Positions 35,974 to 50,109 of a stretch of 64,000 nucleotides of DNA are shown in pieces. The stretch covers positions 325,001 to 389,000 of the forward strand of contig CAJNDS010002231.1 in NCBI GenBank assembly GCA_905221605.1, given 5' to 3'. Positions within the stretch are counted from its first letter, which is position 1, and the number at the start of each line of letters is the position of its first letter. The notes beneath the pieces were generated by a model. That model worked only from the letters and a program-made list of their open reading frames with translations. It searched no databases and was not told where the DNA came from. Position numbers and translations under genes: made by a program. The DNA comes from Symbiodinium natans. Its lineage: Eukaryota; Sar; Dinophyceae; Suessiales; Symbiodiniaceae.

Positions 35974-36904
35974 CTTCCCTTTTGAAGTCTATAACTGGCC
36001 TGCGACGCTTCGCGCGATCGGCTTGTGCGGCAAGGGAGCTCGGGTGGAGCCGAGGGACGAAGTCACAGGCACCAGAGACATGGCGCAGAAGTGGGGGGAG
36101 AGGCCCTCAACTCAACCCTAAACCCTGAACTCCGGGAGTTTTCTGGGGAACCTGCGCATATTGCTAGCTTCTAGCATCAAGTGACTACATTGGCATCAAC
36201 CAGGTGTGGCAAGATTCCATGAACTGCACAAGCTATCCAAAACATGTCCACTGACATGCTCGCGGCAGTTTGAGCCGCCGTGGTCCATCAAATCACGAGT
36301 GCGAGAGCGCGGCTCTCCACAAACATCTAGGTGAGGGTATCCTTTTTCGGCTTGATGTTTTTTGCAAGATAAGCCCAGAATTTCAACAGGGCAACAGCGC
36401 ACCACTCAGCTCAAAAAATGGGCCTGTAGCGGTTGGTCTGGCAAGTTGAGACCGAACCCCTCAAGGCTTCAAAAGAACCAGGGCTCTCGACACATGGCGA
36501 CCTTACCAGGAGTATTCTACCAGCTCGTTTTCGAAAGATAAACTCTCCTGTTTGGTGGGTAGATTTACCATGATTGCCCTTAAAACCATCTGAAGGATAA
36601 TCCTACATGTGATCCTCTTAAACCCAATCTAAGGCCTGTCTACTTTACTTCCCCAAACCTTTCCATGTACCCATAGAGTATATACTTGGGGGTTCCTATC
36701 TAGCAGCTTTAGGAACGAAGTATATTCCAAAAAAAAAGGCACACGGACCCTTCGACTCTCAACACGGACCCTTGGGGTTCTGTATTGGAGCAGCGCCTTG
36801 GGTGGTTTTAGGGGGTTTGGGAGCTAAACCCTAAACCCTAAACCCTAAACCCTAAACCCTAAACCCTAAACCCCAAACCCTAAACCCTAAACCCTAAACC
36901 CTAA

Positions 36905-37002
36905 ACTAGTCTTGGCAGCTTCTGGCCTTCCACATTCAGGGCCACGGACAGAGGCGGACCCGATTTGTACTCCCAGAGGGTGAAGATTTGGCAGCTCCTC
37001 TC
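36905..37002 (-). CDS. Orphan paralogue of gene B exon 1 (CQIFTLWEYKSG)
   Basis: Reads CQIFTLWEYKSGPPLSVALN after acceptor gcgcag|GAG. Shares IFTLWEY with gene B exon 1. It lies 2.2 kb after the gene B stop, so it marks the beginning of another related gene or a gene A 5' exon about 9 kb from the rest. 3' limit approximate. Confidence 0.65.
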
Positions 37003-37377
37003 CTGCGCAAGAAGAACCCTAAACCCTAAACCCTAAACCCTAAACCCTAAACCCTAAACCCTAAACCCTAAACCCTAAACCACTACTAGTTGCTTGAGAA
37101 CTTAGGGTTTAGGAGAAACCCCCGCCAAAAAAAAAAAATAAATAATAATAATAAAATGAAAATAAAATAAATGAAATCTCAAAAAGACAACCTACTTAAT
37201 GAAAGCCCTTCAGAGCCCTTCAAGCCATGCAGAACCCCCACCGAGATATTGCTGAACTTGGTACCCTTGCACAAACTCAGATTCTAGCTCTTTTTAAAGC
37301 TTATAGTAGTCGTTAGCTCTTCTTTAGGGGGGTATAGTAACCAAGTATGAAGAAATAGTTCCAAGCCAAAACCTAAA

Positions 37378-37680
37378 CCTAAACCCTAAAACCCTAAACC
37401 CTACACCCTAGAACCCTAAACCCTAGAGCCCTAGAACCCTAAACCCCAAGCCCTACACCCTAGAACCCTAAACCCTAGAACCCTGAAACCCTAAAACCCC
37501 AAACCCTAAACCCTAGAACCCTAAAGCCCTAGACCCCAAACCCTAAACCCCAAACCCTAGAACCCTAAAGCCCTAGACCCCAAACCCTAAACCCCAAACC
37601 CTAGAACCCTAAAGCCCTAAACCCCAAACCCTAAACCCCAAACCCTAGAACCCTAAAGCCCTAAACCCCAAACCCTAAAA
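37378..37680. repeat. Degenerate telomere-type block with a 42-base higher-order repeat
   Basis: From about 37510 four copies of a six-heptamer unit (ccctaga, accctaa, agcccta, gacccca, aacccta, aacccca in order) follow each other with few changes. Variant heptamers are therefore being amplified together, unlike the homogeneous tracts. Confidence 0.8.
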
Positions 37681-39254
37681 ATCCTAGGGAGACTGTCCTG
37701 CGAGGGAGCGGACGAGGGGGGTGCCTCGGTCACCTCCACCGGACCAGGACAAGGCTGCCAGCCATTGTGGACCTTCCATTCAGGGTTTAGGGTTTCGTGT
37801 TTAGGGTTTAAGGTTTTGGGGTTTAGGGTTTAGGGTTCAGGGTTTAGGGTTTAGTGTTTAGGGTTTAAGGTTTTGGGGTTTAGGGTTTAGGGTTTAGGGT
37901 TTACTCGGCGCTATCTCTGAGTCTGAGCAACTGAGCGCGTCTGCACTGTGAACCAGCACATCATCGGGACCATCCCCCAGCAGCACTGGAACTACAGGGT
38001 TTAGGGTTTAGGGTTTAGGACTTTAGGGTTTGGGGTTTAGGGTTTCCCTAAATTAGGGGTGCCTTATTGGGGTCCTTGTTATAAGGGATCTTACTACAAA
38101 ACCCCCAAAAGAGACCGGGACCTTGACATGTTCCCCTGAAACGAACAGTCCTTAGTAGGGATTATAGCAGGGTGTACTATGATCCCTATTAAGGACTGTT
38201 CGTATAAGGGGAACATCCCAACCAGGACCCCCTGAAGTTCAACTGCAGGTCTGCCCTAAGACCTAAACCCCTAAATGCTAAACCCTAAGCCCTAAGCCCT
38301 AAACCCCAAACCCTAAAGCAGGGCTTCGTGTGGTTTGGCGTCTTTACCCCTGAACCCTAAACTCATGAAGCCCCAAAACCCTAAACCCGAAACGGATTTA
38401 GGGTTTTTTGCCACCTGCCTAGCAGCCTCGCAACCACACTGCAGGGATTTAGGGTTTAGGGTGTAGGGTTTAGGGTTTGAGGCGCAAAAACCTCAATCTT
38501 TTTTGAGACCTGGGTCTGGGCCACTGATCCCCGCAAACGCTTAACTTTCTGAGTGGTTTGGGCTTGAGGTCAGCATCGGGCGGGATTGGGGTTTAGCTAT
38601 TAGTTCAAAATCCGGAATCATGGGGGGAGACGTTCCAAAGATTGCAATATACGAAAATACACTTCCTTTTCTTATGTGTACACGCATATGTGATATTGCA
38701 TACATATATATATATATACATATCTACATATATATCATGCACATATGGGGTTTACGATAGTAAGAAACCCCGAAAATAGACCCGACCCCAAATAGTAGGA
38801 TCCCCTTCTCGCCAGGACCCCAATAATAATAAGGTACCCCTACTGTCTGAAACCCTAAACCCTAAACCCTAAACCCTAAACCCTAAACCCTAAACCCCTA
38901 CTGTCTTAAACCCCCATATCTGTACACAGGGCTTAGGAAAACAGACCATGGCTTAGAGACTCAAGTGTCGGGAAAGAGGCCCGGAGCCGGGGGGTGCTCT
39001 CTGCCTATCTTCTCCCTAGACCCTAAACCCTAAACTCAAAACCCGAAACCCTAAACCCTAAACCCTAAACCCTAAACCCTAGCTCGGCCCTGGAAATGAA
39101 AAGGGTGCGGCCGCCTTACGCGGCTCTTTCCCAAACCTGAATCCCGAACAAAGCACCAAGGGAACCCTTGTCATATATGGAGGAGATTCGAGGTCGGCCC
39201 CTAAAGCCTCTTACAGCCCAATCAAGGAAATAGACATATCCCAAGGTCATGGAG

Positions 39255-39305
39255 TTACATGGTCCGGAAAGCGGCCTGCTGGTACTTGACAAATTCTGGA
39301 TGCTC
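39255..39305 (-). CDS. Gene B exon 14, C-terminus with TAA stop
   Basis: 51 bases, exactly 17 codons, reading EHPEFVKYQQAAFRTM followed by TAA. Acceptor ttggcag|GAG at phase 0 joins exon 13. The coding run stops here, so this is taken as the end of gene B. Confidence 0.8.
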   Translation of the reverse strand, partial: EHPEFVKYQQAAFRTM

Positions 39306-42300
39306 CTGCCAAGCCCAAGAGTGAACACTTTGGTTTAGGGTTTAGGGTTAGGGGCTAGGGTTTAAGGTTTAGGGGGCAAAAGGTTCGGGGTTTCAAGGGC
39401 TCAATAGCCTCCAAAAGAATCTGGTGCCCATGAACACTCCGCAACAGGTCCCCGACCCCCACAGAAGGAGCTTACTTGGAGGTTCACGGTTGTTGAGAAC
39501 GCAATTCTAACTGTACTTCAAACGGTAGCTCTAACCCTATTAGGGCACTTAAGGGGGTCATAAGTGGGGCATAAGTACAGTGAGAATTGGCTCAGAAGTA
39601 CCATGAACCTCCAAGTACTATGCTTTGCACAAGAGAACCAAGAGGAAGCCGCAGTTTCGGCAAACAGGGCGTCCCAAACATAATCCCGCAGATCACGCTT
39701 CTCAAAAACCCTAAAACTCGAAACCCTAAGCCCTAACCCGAAACCCTCAAGGGCCCATACTTCAGAACCATTTAAAGAGGGTAGGGGACCCTCCATACTT
39801 CAGAACCCTTCAAAGAGGGTAAGGGACGACATTTAGGGTACCATGAAAATACCCTTTTCAAGTTCAGACCTAAGAGTAACCTGGGAAGAAATGGGTGCCC
39901 TTTGTTCAAAGGTGGCCTATAAGAGAACACGGCCCTACTCTGGAGCTCGTAGTAGATACGCATAGATATACCAGCACTTTTGCATAAGAACCCCAATAAA
40001 TATTCAAAAAAAAAAACAACTTCCTGATAAGGGCAATGTCTCTCTCTCTCTGCCGCTGCATCCCTACAGGTATTAGCATTTGTGTCTTTTCTGGGTGTTC
40101 TTAAGGAGATGGTAGTGTGCACCTCTCCGAACCCCAGAAGCCCGGTTCAAAGAGTGTCTCCTGGAGCCAGGCATCCGACTCCTCGCTCTGCTGCACCGGA
40201 CGTCGTCCAGTCTCCGAGCGGAAGCTCTCCTATGGTTTAGGGCCGAGCTAGGGTTTAGGGTTTAGGGTTTAGGGTTTAGGGTTTAGGGTTTAGGGTTTAG
40301 GGTTTAGGGTTTAGGGTTTAGGGTTTAGGGTTTAGGGTTTAAGGTCTAGGGGGTTCCATAGGGTCCTCCAACGTAGTACTGCCACATGCCTTATCGTTCG
40401 GGCGATACAGAGGGCCTACTGCAAAACAAGTCACACCAACATTGGAACCTCCAAATTCAAAACCCTAAACCCTAAACCCTAAACCCTATGCCTTAAAACC
40501 TAAACCCTAAGCCCTCCTTGTGCCTCGGAAGTACTCTTCTACCAGGTTCTGCCTTTAAAAACCCTGGGAGGCGAGGAGCGCTTGCTTCACGATCCGTCAA
40601 CCCTAAGACCCTTGTGCTTGAAGCCTCACACCTAAATTGCAAACCCTGCTTGAATCCCAGTACCTAATGAAAACAACCCTAAACCCTATAACCTAAACCC
40701 CAAACACTCAACCCTGGACCTTCTTCCCCACAGCTGTGGGAGACTCCATGCTTCCAGGCGTCAGTGTAGAGGTGCCCCACCAGCCGCCTAGGGTCCAGAA
40801 GCGTTGCACCTTAGCCATGGAACTCGGCACCAATGGTTTTTTTGTTTAGGGTTTAGGGTTTAGGGTTTAGGGTTTAGGGTTTAGGGTGTAGCCCAGTAAC
40901 CATACTACCATAAGGGTACTAAAAGACAGGGGATTCAGGCTCGTACCCTGAAGGTTGGACCTCTCGAGGTTCTTGTCTGACTTCTGAACCCCTCCGAACA
41001 GCTTAACTCTTAGGCTCCTTTTTGTAGTTTTCTACCCAAACCCAAAAGTCTGAACCCCTCCTAAAAGTAACCCTAAACCCTAAACCCTAAACCCTAAACC
41101 CTAAACCCTAAACCCTAAACCCTAAACCCTAAACCCTAAACCCTAAACCCTCTAACTCTTAGGCTCCCTATTGTAGTTTCTACCAAAACCCAAAAGGTTA
41201 GAGTCCCAAGAGCCAGCCATGAAAACCAGGGGTTCCCCTTGATTCCACTCCTCACATGGCCCTTCTTAGGGTTTAGGGTTTAGGGTTTAGGGTTTAGGGT
41301 TTAGGGTTTAGGGTTTAGGGTTTAGGGTTTAGGGGTGGCTGCTCAAATTTCCAAGAGGACAGGGGGGCGAAATGCGGTCCGAAGTATGAGAAACCGGGGA
41401 CTCGTCTCGTCCTCATAAGGAGAGCTTGTCCTTCTTGCTCTAGACTCTACATGTTAGCGCAGGCCGACTTCGCTTCGCCACACAAATTACGAGAGCTTGT
41501 CTGCTGCCTACAGCAGAAGTACCGTTCTACCTTTACTCAGAACTCAGCCGGTTCATAAGTAGAAATCGAGTAACGAGATTCAACCAGAAGGAAGCCCACA
41601 TGGGTATTTCCCAAAATAGGGGTGCCCCTGTTTATCTCACCTAGAATAGAATCCCCTTAAAGGGACCCCGAAAAAAAAGGTATCCCCTATTTCGCAAACC
41701 CCCATATATTCATCTTAGCCGGCTCTTCCTAGTAAAGCATGACAATGTCTTTGGGCATTAGATTGAACCCCTACCTGGACCCGTTGGTTGGGGACCCTTA
41801 TTTTCAAGATCCTCTAAGGTAAGGGAGTATAAGGGCCATAATCGGGTAAACTAAGGAAACCTCTTACGGGCACATCCTCAATGGTCCAAGATTGACCTCC
41901 GTGATAAGAATTCTGAGGAAACCCTAACCCCCCCCCCCCCCCCCCCGGTTCTAAACCCTAAACCCAAAGCCCCAAACCCTAAACCCCAACCCTAAACCCT
42001 AAGCCCTAAACCCTAAACCCCAACCCTAAACCGTACACCCTATACCCTAAACCCTAAACCCTAGACCCTAGACCCTAATCCCTAAACCCTAAACCCCAAA
42101 CCCCAAACCCCAAACCCTAAGCCCTAAACCCTAAACCCTAAACCCAATCTTGGTCTGCCAGGTCTGGTAGGGGAGCTGGGCTTGCCAAGGGCTTGCCAAA
42201 GGAGGCACACTTCCACTTGTGCAGCGGCGTGATGGCGTTGAAGAGGTGGTACACGATCCTAAACCCTAAACCCTAAACCCTAAACCCCAAACCCTAAACC

Positions 42301-45300
42301 CTAAACCGCACCAACTCGCAAGCGCAGAGAACGAGCAACATGCCTTATGCCTTCGGGCAGCCTTACGGGCCTTGAGTGGGAATGGGCCCTTGCTTAAAAA
42401 CTCCCTGCAAAATGTTTAAAGACAACTAGCTTGCCCTTGTGAGGAAAAATATTCTCTCGTTTTTTTTTGTTGGGGGGGGGGGGGTTCTTGAGCAAATGGC
42501 AGAACCCTGCACCCGAAAATCCTCAACCCAAAAACTTTGACATGTTCATCGCTCCCTGTGCTTGTGATCTAGACTAGATTCCCTAGGTGGCCAGGGCCCA
42601 AAAGTCCCCAAACCCCTACCCCTAGGGTTTAGGGTTTAGGGTTTAGGGCTTAAGGTGTAGGGCTTGGGGCTTAGTGCTTAAGATGTAGGTCTTGGGGTTT
42701 GGGGTATAGGGCTTAAACTCTCGAAACTCAAAGTCCCACGCGGCAAAAGGAGCACTATAGAGAGCTTCCAAAGATTTGCGACTGCGCATCCCTCAACGTC
42801 CCAGAATCTGATTCCCCAGCAAGAAGAGGAAGCAGTTTCCCGAAACCCTAAACCCTAAACCCTAAACCCTACACCCTAAACCCTAAATCCTAAACCCAGG
42901 ACCCATCGTTCTTGGGCGAAGGTCTCCCATACCCAGCCACCACAAGACACAGAACCTTGGACCTCTCGTGTGAGTCTACTCATGCGGAGGAAACAGCGGT
43001 TTAGGGTTTAGGGTTTAGAGTTTAGGGTTTAGGTTGCAGGCGCCCCCGTCCTGTCCAGTGAGTGTTGGATACCACGCTCCTGAACTCAGGGCACTGTTCA
43101 CCATGCGTTCTCGTATATTTCTAGTATATACCTCCGATGTTGCGGGGGAATACCGGTTCTAGGATTCCCATACAGGGCTTCCCTGTCATGCGCATGAAGG
43201 ACACACTATGGACGTTTGAAGCTGTGCAGATGCATTGACTTAGCTTGTGCTGGTCTCTCTGAGCAGCGCGCACGTCGAGACGAATGCTTAGCAGGATTAG
43301 GGTTTAGGGTTTAGGGCCAAAAGACCTAAACCCTAAACCCCAAAACCCCAAAACCCCAAGACCAAATGTGCATGACGTGGTTTCCTCTGGACCAACTAAA
43401 CCCTAAAATTGGGGTCATACACCCTATGCTACTATAACTTCTCTCTCGTGGTATATGAACTTTTCGAAACTACCTTCTACTACGAGAATTCCCACTAGGG
43501 TATATGAGCTTTTCTTAACCCAAACCGTTTTTAGGGTTCATTTGGCCCCCAAACAGAAGTGCGTTCCTGAACTCTATCCCCGAAGACCCCCAGAGAATAA
43601 AAGAAAAGACAAGAAAATAGAACAACAGCGAAGAAGGACAATACTGAAAATAAAAAACAAAGGAAAGGTGGACAAGAAGGACAAGAAACCTCCAAGCATA
43701 AAGAAAATAGAGAGAGTGTAGGGATATTTTAGGGTTTGGACGCTGTTAAGCTCTAAACCCTAAACCCTAAAACGCCCCACAAGCGCAGCTTCGCTTCGTG
43801 GAGGTAACTTTGCTGGGGCAAGGTGCCGGGTTCTCTGGTTCAGGGGACTTTAGGGTGTAGGAGGGTTTAGGGTTTAAGGTAGCAAAACACCCTACATCCC
43901 GGTAACTTAAGTGAAGCTCCCGATCAAGAACCCCGTCTCCTTGGGGGCTTGTTCAGCCCTAAACCCTAAACCCCAAAAACCCCAAAACCCTAAACCCCTA
44001 AAACCCGAGAACCCTACAACCCTAAAACCCTAAAACCCTAAAACCCTAAAACCCGAGAACCCTACAACCCTAAAACCCTAAAACCCTAAAACCTAAAAAC
44101 CCTAAAACCCTAAAACCCTAAAACCCTGAAACCCTAAACTCGGGCTATTGGACTCTTTGGGCTGCAGCCCGGCCACCTCCATGTACTTTAAGGCCTCGTC
44201 CTCCGCAGACAGGGGGTTTAGGAACCCTAAACCCTAAACCCTAAACCCTAAACAGCCTAAACCCTAAACCCTAAACTTAGGGTTTCGGGCTTAGGGTTTA
44301 AGGGGTGCTTTTAAAAGGTGCCAGGTGCCAGTTTCGGGGCTACCTCTCAGAGCCATAAACCCTCTCGTTGCAAAATAAGCAACAATATATATGTATATGT
44401 ATATATAATTACATTTTTGATATTATATTTTATGTCATTAACTTATATTGTATTATTATATTATTATAAATGTGTGTGTGTGGTTCTACATGTATGTATA
44501 TGTACGTGTACCTAGCTTCTTCTATGAATAACCACGCTTTGCAAGGTTTAAGCATGTGCGGCGAGTTCTCTAAATGATGGTCCCTTTGGGTACGCTAAAA
44601 TAATCGGGGCAGCCTTATAATAGCTTCGTTGCTGAGTTCACAAGCCCCCAAAAAGTGTACACTTTCAGTTCTTTGGGGAAGTATAGTAAAATGGTATCCC
44701 AACAAGTGTAAAGTGTACTCATTCAGCTACTAAGAAAGTAACCCCAAACAGGACCTTAATTTAGAGAGCCATGTCTATTTACACAGGCATCAGCGTTGGC
44801 CCTGGTCATGGCATGCCCACAAGCCGTCAAGGAACCATGTAATGCGTTGGGGCCTTAAACCCTAAACCCTAGGCTCCCCTTGATCTCCTCAAGGCTCTGT
44901 CTAAGAACTCTTGCTTTTTGGGGTTTAGGGTTTAGTTTGACTCTACTCGCTTAAGAACCCCCCCCCCCCCCCCCCCGCCGAAAAACACAGAAGAATCATT
45001 CCGTGCACCGCCCTGATAAGGAAGAATATGCTTAGTTTTTGGGTGGTTCTGAAGCAAATGGTCGTTTGGGGTTCTAAGATCTTCCTTTATAAGATATGAC
45101 AAGCTCCGCAACACTACATCCTGGCACATCCCACGATTTTCTGTAGCTTAGTAGGGTTTAGGGTTTAGGGTTTCGGGTAACTTAAGAACCCAAAACCTGC
45201 CCCTTTTTTGTAGGTGATCTAAGAATCCTATACGGGGCCTTATGATAATCACTTACAAAAAAACAAGGTAGGTTCTGGGTCTTGAGGTAGGGTTTAGGGT

Positions 45301-48300
45301 TTAGGGTTTAGGGTTTAGGGTTAAGGGTTTAGGGTTTAGGGTTTAGGGTTAAGGGTTAAGGGTTAAGGGTTAAGGGTTAAGGGTTTAGGGGGGTTAGGGC
45401 AAACCTGCAGCTAGAGGTCCTTGGAGGGGATGTGCTCCACAGAATAGGCGAAGTGGTCCGGAACGAAAGACCACTCGTCGGCGAAGCAGAAGGTCTCGAA
45501 GACGTCCCCTGTTCTAGGGTAATTATAGTGTTTAGGGTTTAGGGCTAGACCCAAGAGTAACCTAGGAATAAACAGGGTGTCCTTTTTGGTTTAAAGGGGC
45601 TTATAAAGGGCCTAATTCCTCCGGGTCCTACTGTTTCAGGTTCTAAGCGCCCATGTCCCATAAGATCTGGAGGACAGCACAGCCCCCACATCCCTTTAGA
45701 CCCGGAAGATTGTAGTTCTACTTGTCCAGCCTCCCAGGGGAACAAAACCCCCAAAAATCATCGAAGGCGACTGCTTCTTGTACTACTCCGCAGTTTGCGG
45801 TGGACCGCAAGTCTGCAGACAATCTGCCCTAAACCCTTCAACAGCCCTAAACCCTAAACCCTAAACCCTAAATCCTAAACCCTAAACCCTAAACCCTAAA
45901 CCCAAGGGATGCGCCCGAGCCCTACACCGGAAAAGGAAAACACGCAGGAGCAGGCGGTCTTCCTCCAACTTCCCGAAGCCCCAGGGTTTAGGGTTTAGGA
46001 TTCAGGGTTTATGGTGTATGGAAGTAACGTTACGACCGCGAAGGTTCTAAGGGTTTAGGGTTTGGGGTTTAGGGTTAGGGTTCAGGGTTTAGGATTCAGG
46101 GTTCAGGGTTTATGGTTTCGGGGCGCTACACCGGCCTGTCTTCAGCAACTCGTTGAAGGCCGGGTGCGTGATCTGGGATGCTTGCAGAGGTTCTGGAGGG
46201 AGTGGGGGTCGGAGGCCGAGGGTTTAAACAGGGTTTAGGTTTAGGGTGTAGGGTTTAGGGGCACTCAACCCCTGTGTCTAAGGGTCACCCTTAAATGGGG
46301 ACCCCTGAACTACCCCTCATATACCCTCTAAAATCCAAGGGGCCCATACTTCCGAACCCTTTAAGAGACGTAAGGGATCAGACTAAGGGCCCATGAAACT
46401 ACCCTAAGACTATATGTCGCGAGGAGTGCATTCCAATGCTGGTCTTCTGAGTGGGGTGGCCAAACCGGACAAGGGCAGTGAAGGACCCAAGGTCCATAAG
46501 AGTTGACATATACGGGGGGTTTACGACAATAAGGGACCCCACATGTAAACCCCCCAAATGGTAGGATTCCTGTATAATAAGGACCCCAATAAGGTACCCC
46601 TTGTGCATCCAGGCCTGTTCGAACTGCCAAGAAGGTACCCCTAATTTCGGAAACCCTTAATTACAAACAAGGCTGGAGACTTTGTAAAGCACTTCCACTC
46701 GGCCATGTCTGGGTCTAGAAAGGAAGAAAATGTCTTACATCATAAGGACACCGCTACTATAGGATGGTTCTGGAAAGGTCTGTGAAAAATCTTCCTGATT
46801 ATGATCCTCTTAGACCCAATCCATATAAGGGATAACATCTAAAATGCCCCGAGGGCCTACCGAGTATATCGCTAAAGAATGACTTGCGGTATATTCCTTG
46901 GTTGATGGTTTGGGGCTCTGGGCTCTCCCCGAAACACCTGCTGGCCTGAGCCAGCTTGTGGATCAAACGGGACCAGATTTGTGAAAAAAACTCACACTCC
47001 ATCACTCAGAACCCCCGAGCCACAACTCTGGATCTAGACCCCCCCCCCCCCCCCTTCCCCGAATATACCCTAAACCGTTCACCTTAAATCATAGCCCTGG
47101 AATACCACGCGTGCCTTTTATACCTACAGCATTCCCAAGTGTCACCCAATACACGCACCAATATTAACAAGGAGCCCTATACAGGCCCTATTAATGCTTA
47201 GGGTTTAGGGGCCCTACTTCATGTAAACCTCTGTTGTTGTCCAGGGGACACCCTCACCCAGCGCAGCCCATGGGACGGCGCAGGACCGTCTGGTGTTCTC
47301 TGGGCAGCAAGCCTCGCAAGAATTGTGAAGTACACTTAATTCCTTAGGGGCTGAGTACCCTAGCCCAAAAAGGTTTTTGCTTGTAATAAGACTATATATA
47401 TATATATACATATATGTATATATATATATACATATGTATCCAAAAAGGTTAAAGCGCGACGTGTGCACAGCCAAAAAGGTTAAAGATTAACTGCCCAGCC
47501 AAAAAGATTCTCAAGACTAAAAAGCCACAAGACCCAAATTCTCCAAAGGCACACCCTGAAGCTTGAAAAGCTGAAGCACATTGAACTCGATACAGAACCC
47601 TCTTAAAGAAGGTGATGGACCATATGAAGGGCCCTAAACCCTAAACCCTAAACCCTAAACCCTAAACCCTAAACCCTAAACCCTAAACCCTAAACCCTAA
47701 ACCCTAAACCGACCGTGCAGCTTCTCTGAGATATTAGGGCACCCATGCCTCCCCAGGGGCTACCTGACCACACTTCTTTCGCATCTTCTCCTGGGCAGGC
47801 CCATCTGGTTTGTAAACCTCGCATAGGGTGTGTGTGTGTGTGTGTGGGTTTAGGGTTTAGGGTTTGGGGTTTAGGGTTTAAGTTGTAGGGTTGTAGGGTT
47901 TAGGGCTTAGGGGCTAGAAGTTTTTGGCCACCGGCCAAGCAGACAGCCCACACCAAAGGACGGCGGATAATGGTTAAGGATATTGGGGGCATAAACCCCA
48001 AACCCCAAGACCCCAAACCCTAAACCATCCTAAGCCCTACAAGCCAACGCCAGAATCCCTAACACCTGAAGTGCCCAAGTGCACCTTAAGTTACGGCAGG
48101 GTTTAGGGTTCAGGGTTTTTTTGGGGTTTTAGGGTTTTGGGATTTAGCGCTTAGGGTTCCTAATATGATGTAAGGTACATTGTTTCATTGAGGCTTGGTC
48201 ATTAACGGGTCTTGTGGGCTCTCCAGGCTCAAGACCCCCCAGCAAGAGTAACCAGGGATAAAAAAGGGGGTGTGGGTTTAGGGTTTAGGGTTTCGGGTCT

Positions 48301-50073
48301 AGGGTTGTCTAGGGTTCACAGAGTTAGGGAGAATGAGCGCCTACTCTGGGTCCTAGCCCCTGGATCCCGAACCTTTGTGCGCTGTCCTTCTGGCGCTCCC
48401 AGAGGAATTTGAAGACGGGGCTTCCCTTCCTGGCTTGGGGTTTAGGGTTTAAGGTTTAGGGTTTAGGGTTTAGGGTTTAGGGTTTAGGGTTTAGGGTTTG
48501 GGAGGGGGGGGGGGGTGGGGGTGAGGTTTGGGGCTGCGAAGGTGCCTTGAGAGAGGAGGGCGGGATTCGGTTCCAGGGTTTCGGGCCTTGCGGTTATGGC
48601 CTCCTCAACCCAATCCCCTAATAAACCCTCAGCACCTGAAGCCCAAAGCTCTAAAATCAACCGTAAACCTCTGAAGCCTAGCACTTCGAACTTCGAAGTG
48701 CTTAGTTCTGCTGCGGGACTTTACAGCATCCCCCCCCCCCCGAACTTAACCTCTAGCGAAAGATCTGTATACCTCTGCCTGCCCCGAAGATAGAGGTACA
48801 AGGGAAGCTTGGCCCTTGTCTTGGGGGGGTCCCTTTAAGGGGATTCTTCTCTATTTGGGGTAGAAAAGGGGTGCCTCTATTTTGGGGAAATACCCACATT
48901 GCACACGTAGAGTTGAACATCTGTGCTTCGTTCATGAGCGCTGCGACCCGGAACGCTGAAGGGCTGACGGCCCCAAGACCCGAAATGAGATACAGCCCAC
49001 CCTGCCGCCCAAGAACTCTAAACTCTAAACTCTAAACCCTACCTAAGCCACCTAAGCCTAAGGCTCCCTGTACCTATATAAAATATATAAAATATTGCCC
49101 TAAAGCTACTATATAGGAACCCCTGGAATGCTCAAGTATATACTATATGGGTACATGGACCCTTTGGGCAAACCCTAAAGAGTGCCTAAGCCTCTAAAGC
49201 GCGCTTCCTTCGACTCATTGCATGAGTCTAAGGGATCCTAAACCCTAAACCCTAAACCCTAAACCCTACACCCGCAAGTTTTGGGGCTTAGGGATTTACA
49301 AGCAAGTTTAGGGTTTTGGGGAGCGAGAATTAAAGTCCTTTAGGCTTTACAGGGTTGTTGGTATTAACTCTACTCCCCTTAGAACCTTAATAAACATAAT
49401 AAACCCTAAACCCTAAACCCTAAACCCTAAACCCTAAACCCTAAACCCTAAACCCCACGGGGGATACAGTTTAAAGGGCGCGTGTGTTTCTGAAGCCCAC
49501 GGCGGCTCCTCCCACCGATCAGGTTGGAGCTGAAAGCTGCGCTGCACACTTGGCCAGGCTCTCCTGAAAGGCCCCAAACCCTAAACCCTAAACCCTAAAC
49601 CCTTCAAACCCCTAAAGGCTGAACCCCAAACCCTAAACCATGTTCCCCCTAGAGCACCTTGTAAGGAATGATGTCGGGACCCCTTTCTTCCCAACTCCCT
49701 CTTTTCCTGCTAAAGAACGACTATGGAATGAGCCTTGACAGCGCATGGCGTGCCTTATTTGTGAATGCAAGTGAGATTCAGTTGTTTATGAAGGGGTTGC
49801 CCTGGATTTCGGATTGATGGAGTAACCTTATAGCCCTAAACCCTAAACCCTAAACCCTACACCAATGGAAGAGCGTCCTTTCTCCTGGTAGGAGACAAAG
49901 TCATGCGTTCCCAGCAGGGCGAGGATAGGATCCATATCCTGGCGTTGCACTGGGGGGGAAAACCAGGTTTAGGGTTTAGGGTTTAGGGTTTAGTATACCC
50001 CATGATGCAATAGAACACCCCCCCAATCTAGGACCCGTAAGGACCCCGAAACAACATCTCAAAGACTTGGGGG

Positions 50074-50109
<36 letters not shown>

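Noticed and set aside
36180-36410. Possible structured RNA or coding segment near 36.3 kb
   Set aside because: The 70-codon minus frame lacks an AG|G start and shows no motif; I could not fit tRNA, 5S rRNA, U snRNA or the dinoflagellate spliced-leader sequence here or elsewhere.
43455-43721. Plus-strand Lys-rich open frame
   Set aside because: Low-complexity A/G-rich tract (gaaaataaa, gacaagaa repeats), opposite strand to all other genes, no conserved motif. Possibly just purine-rich DNA.
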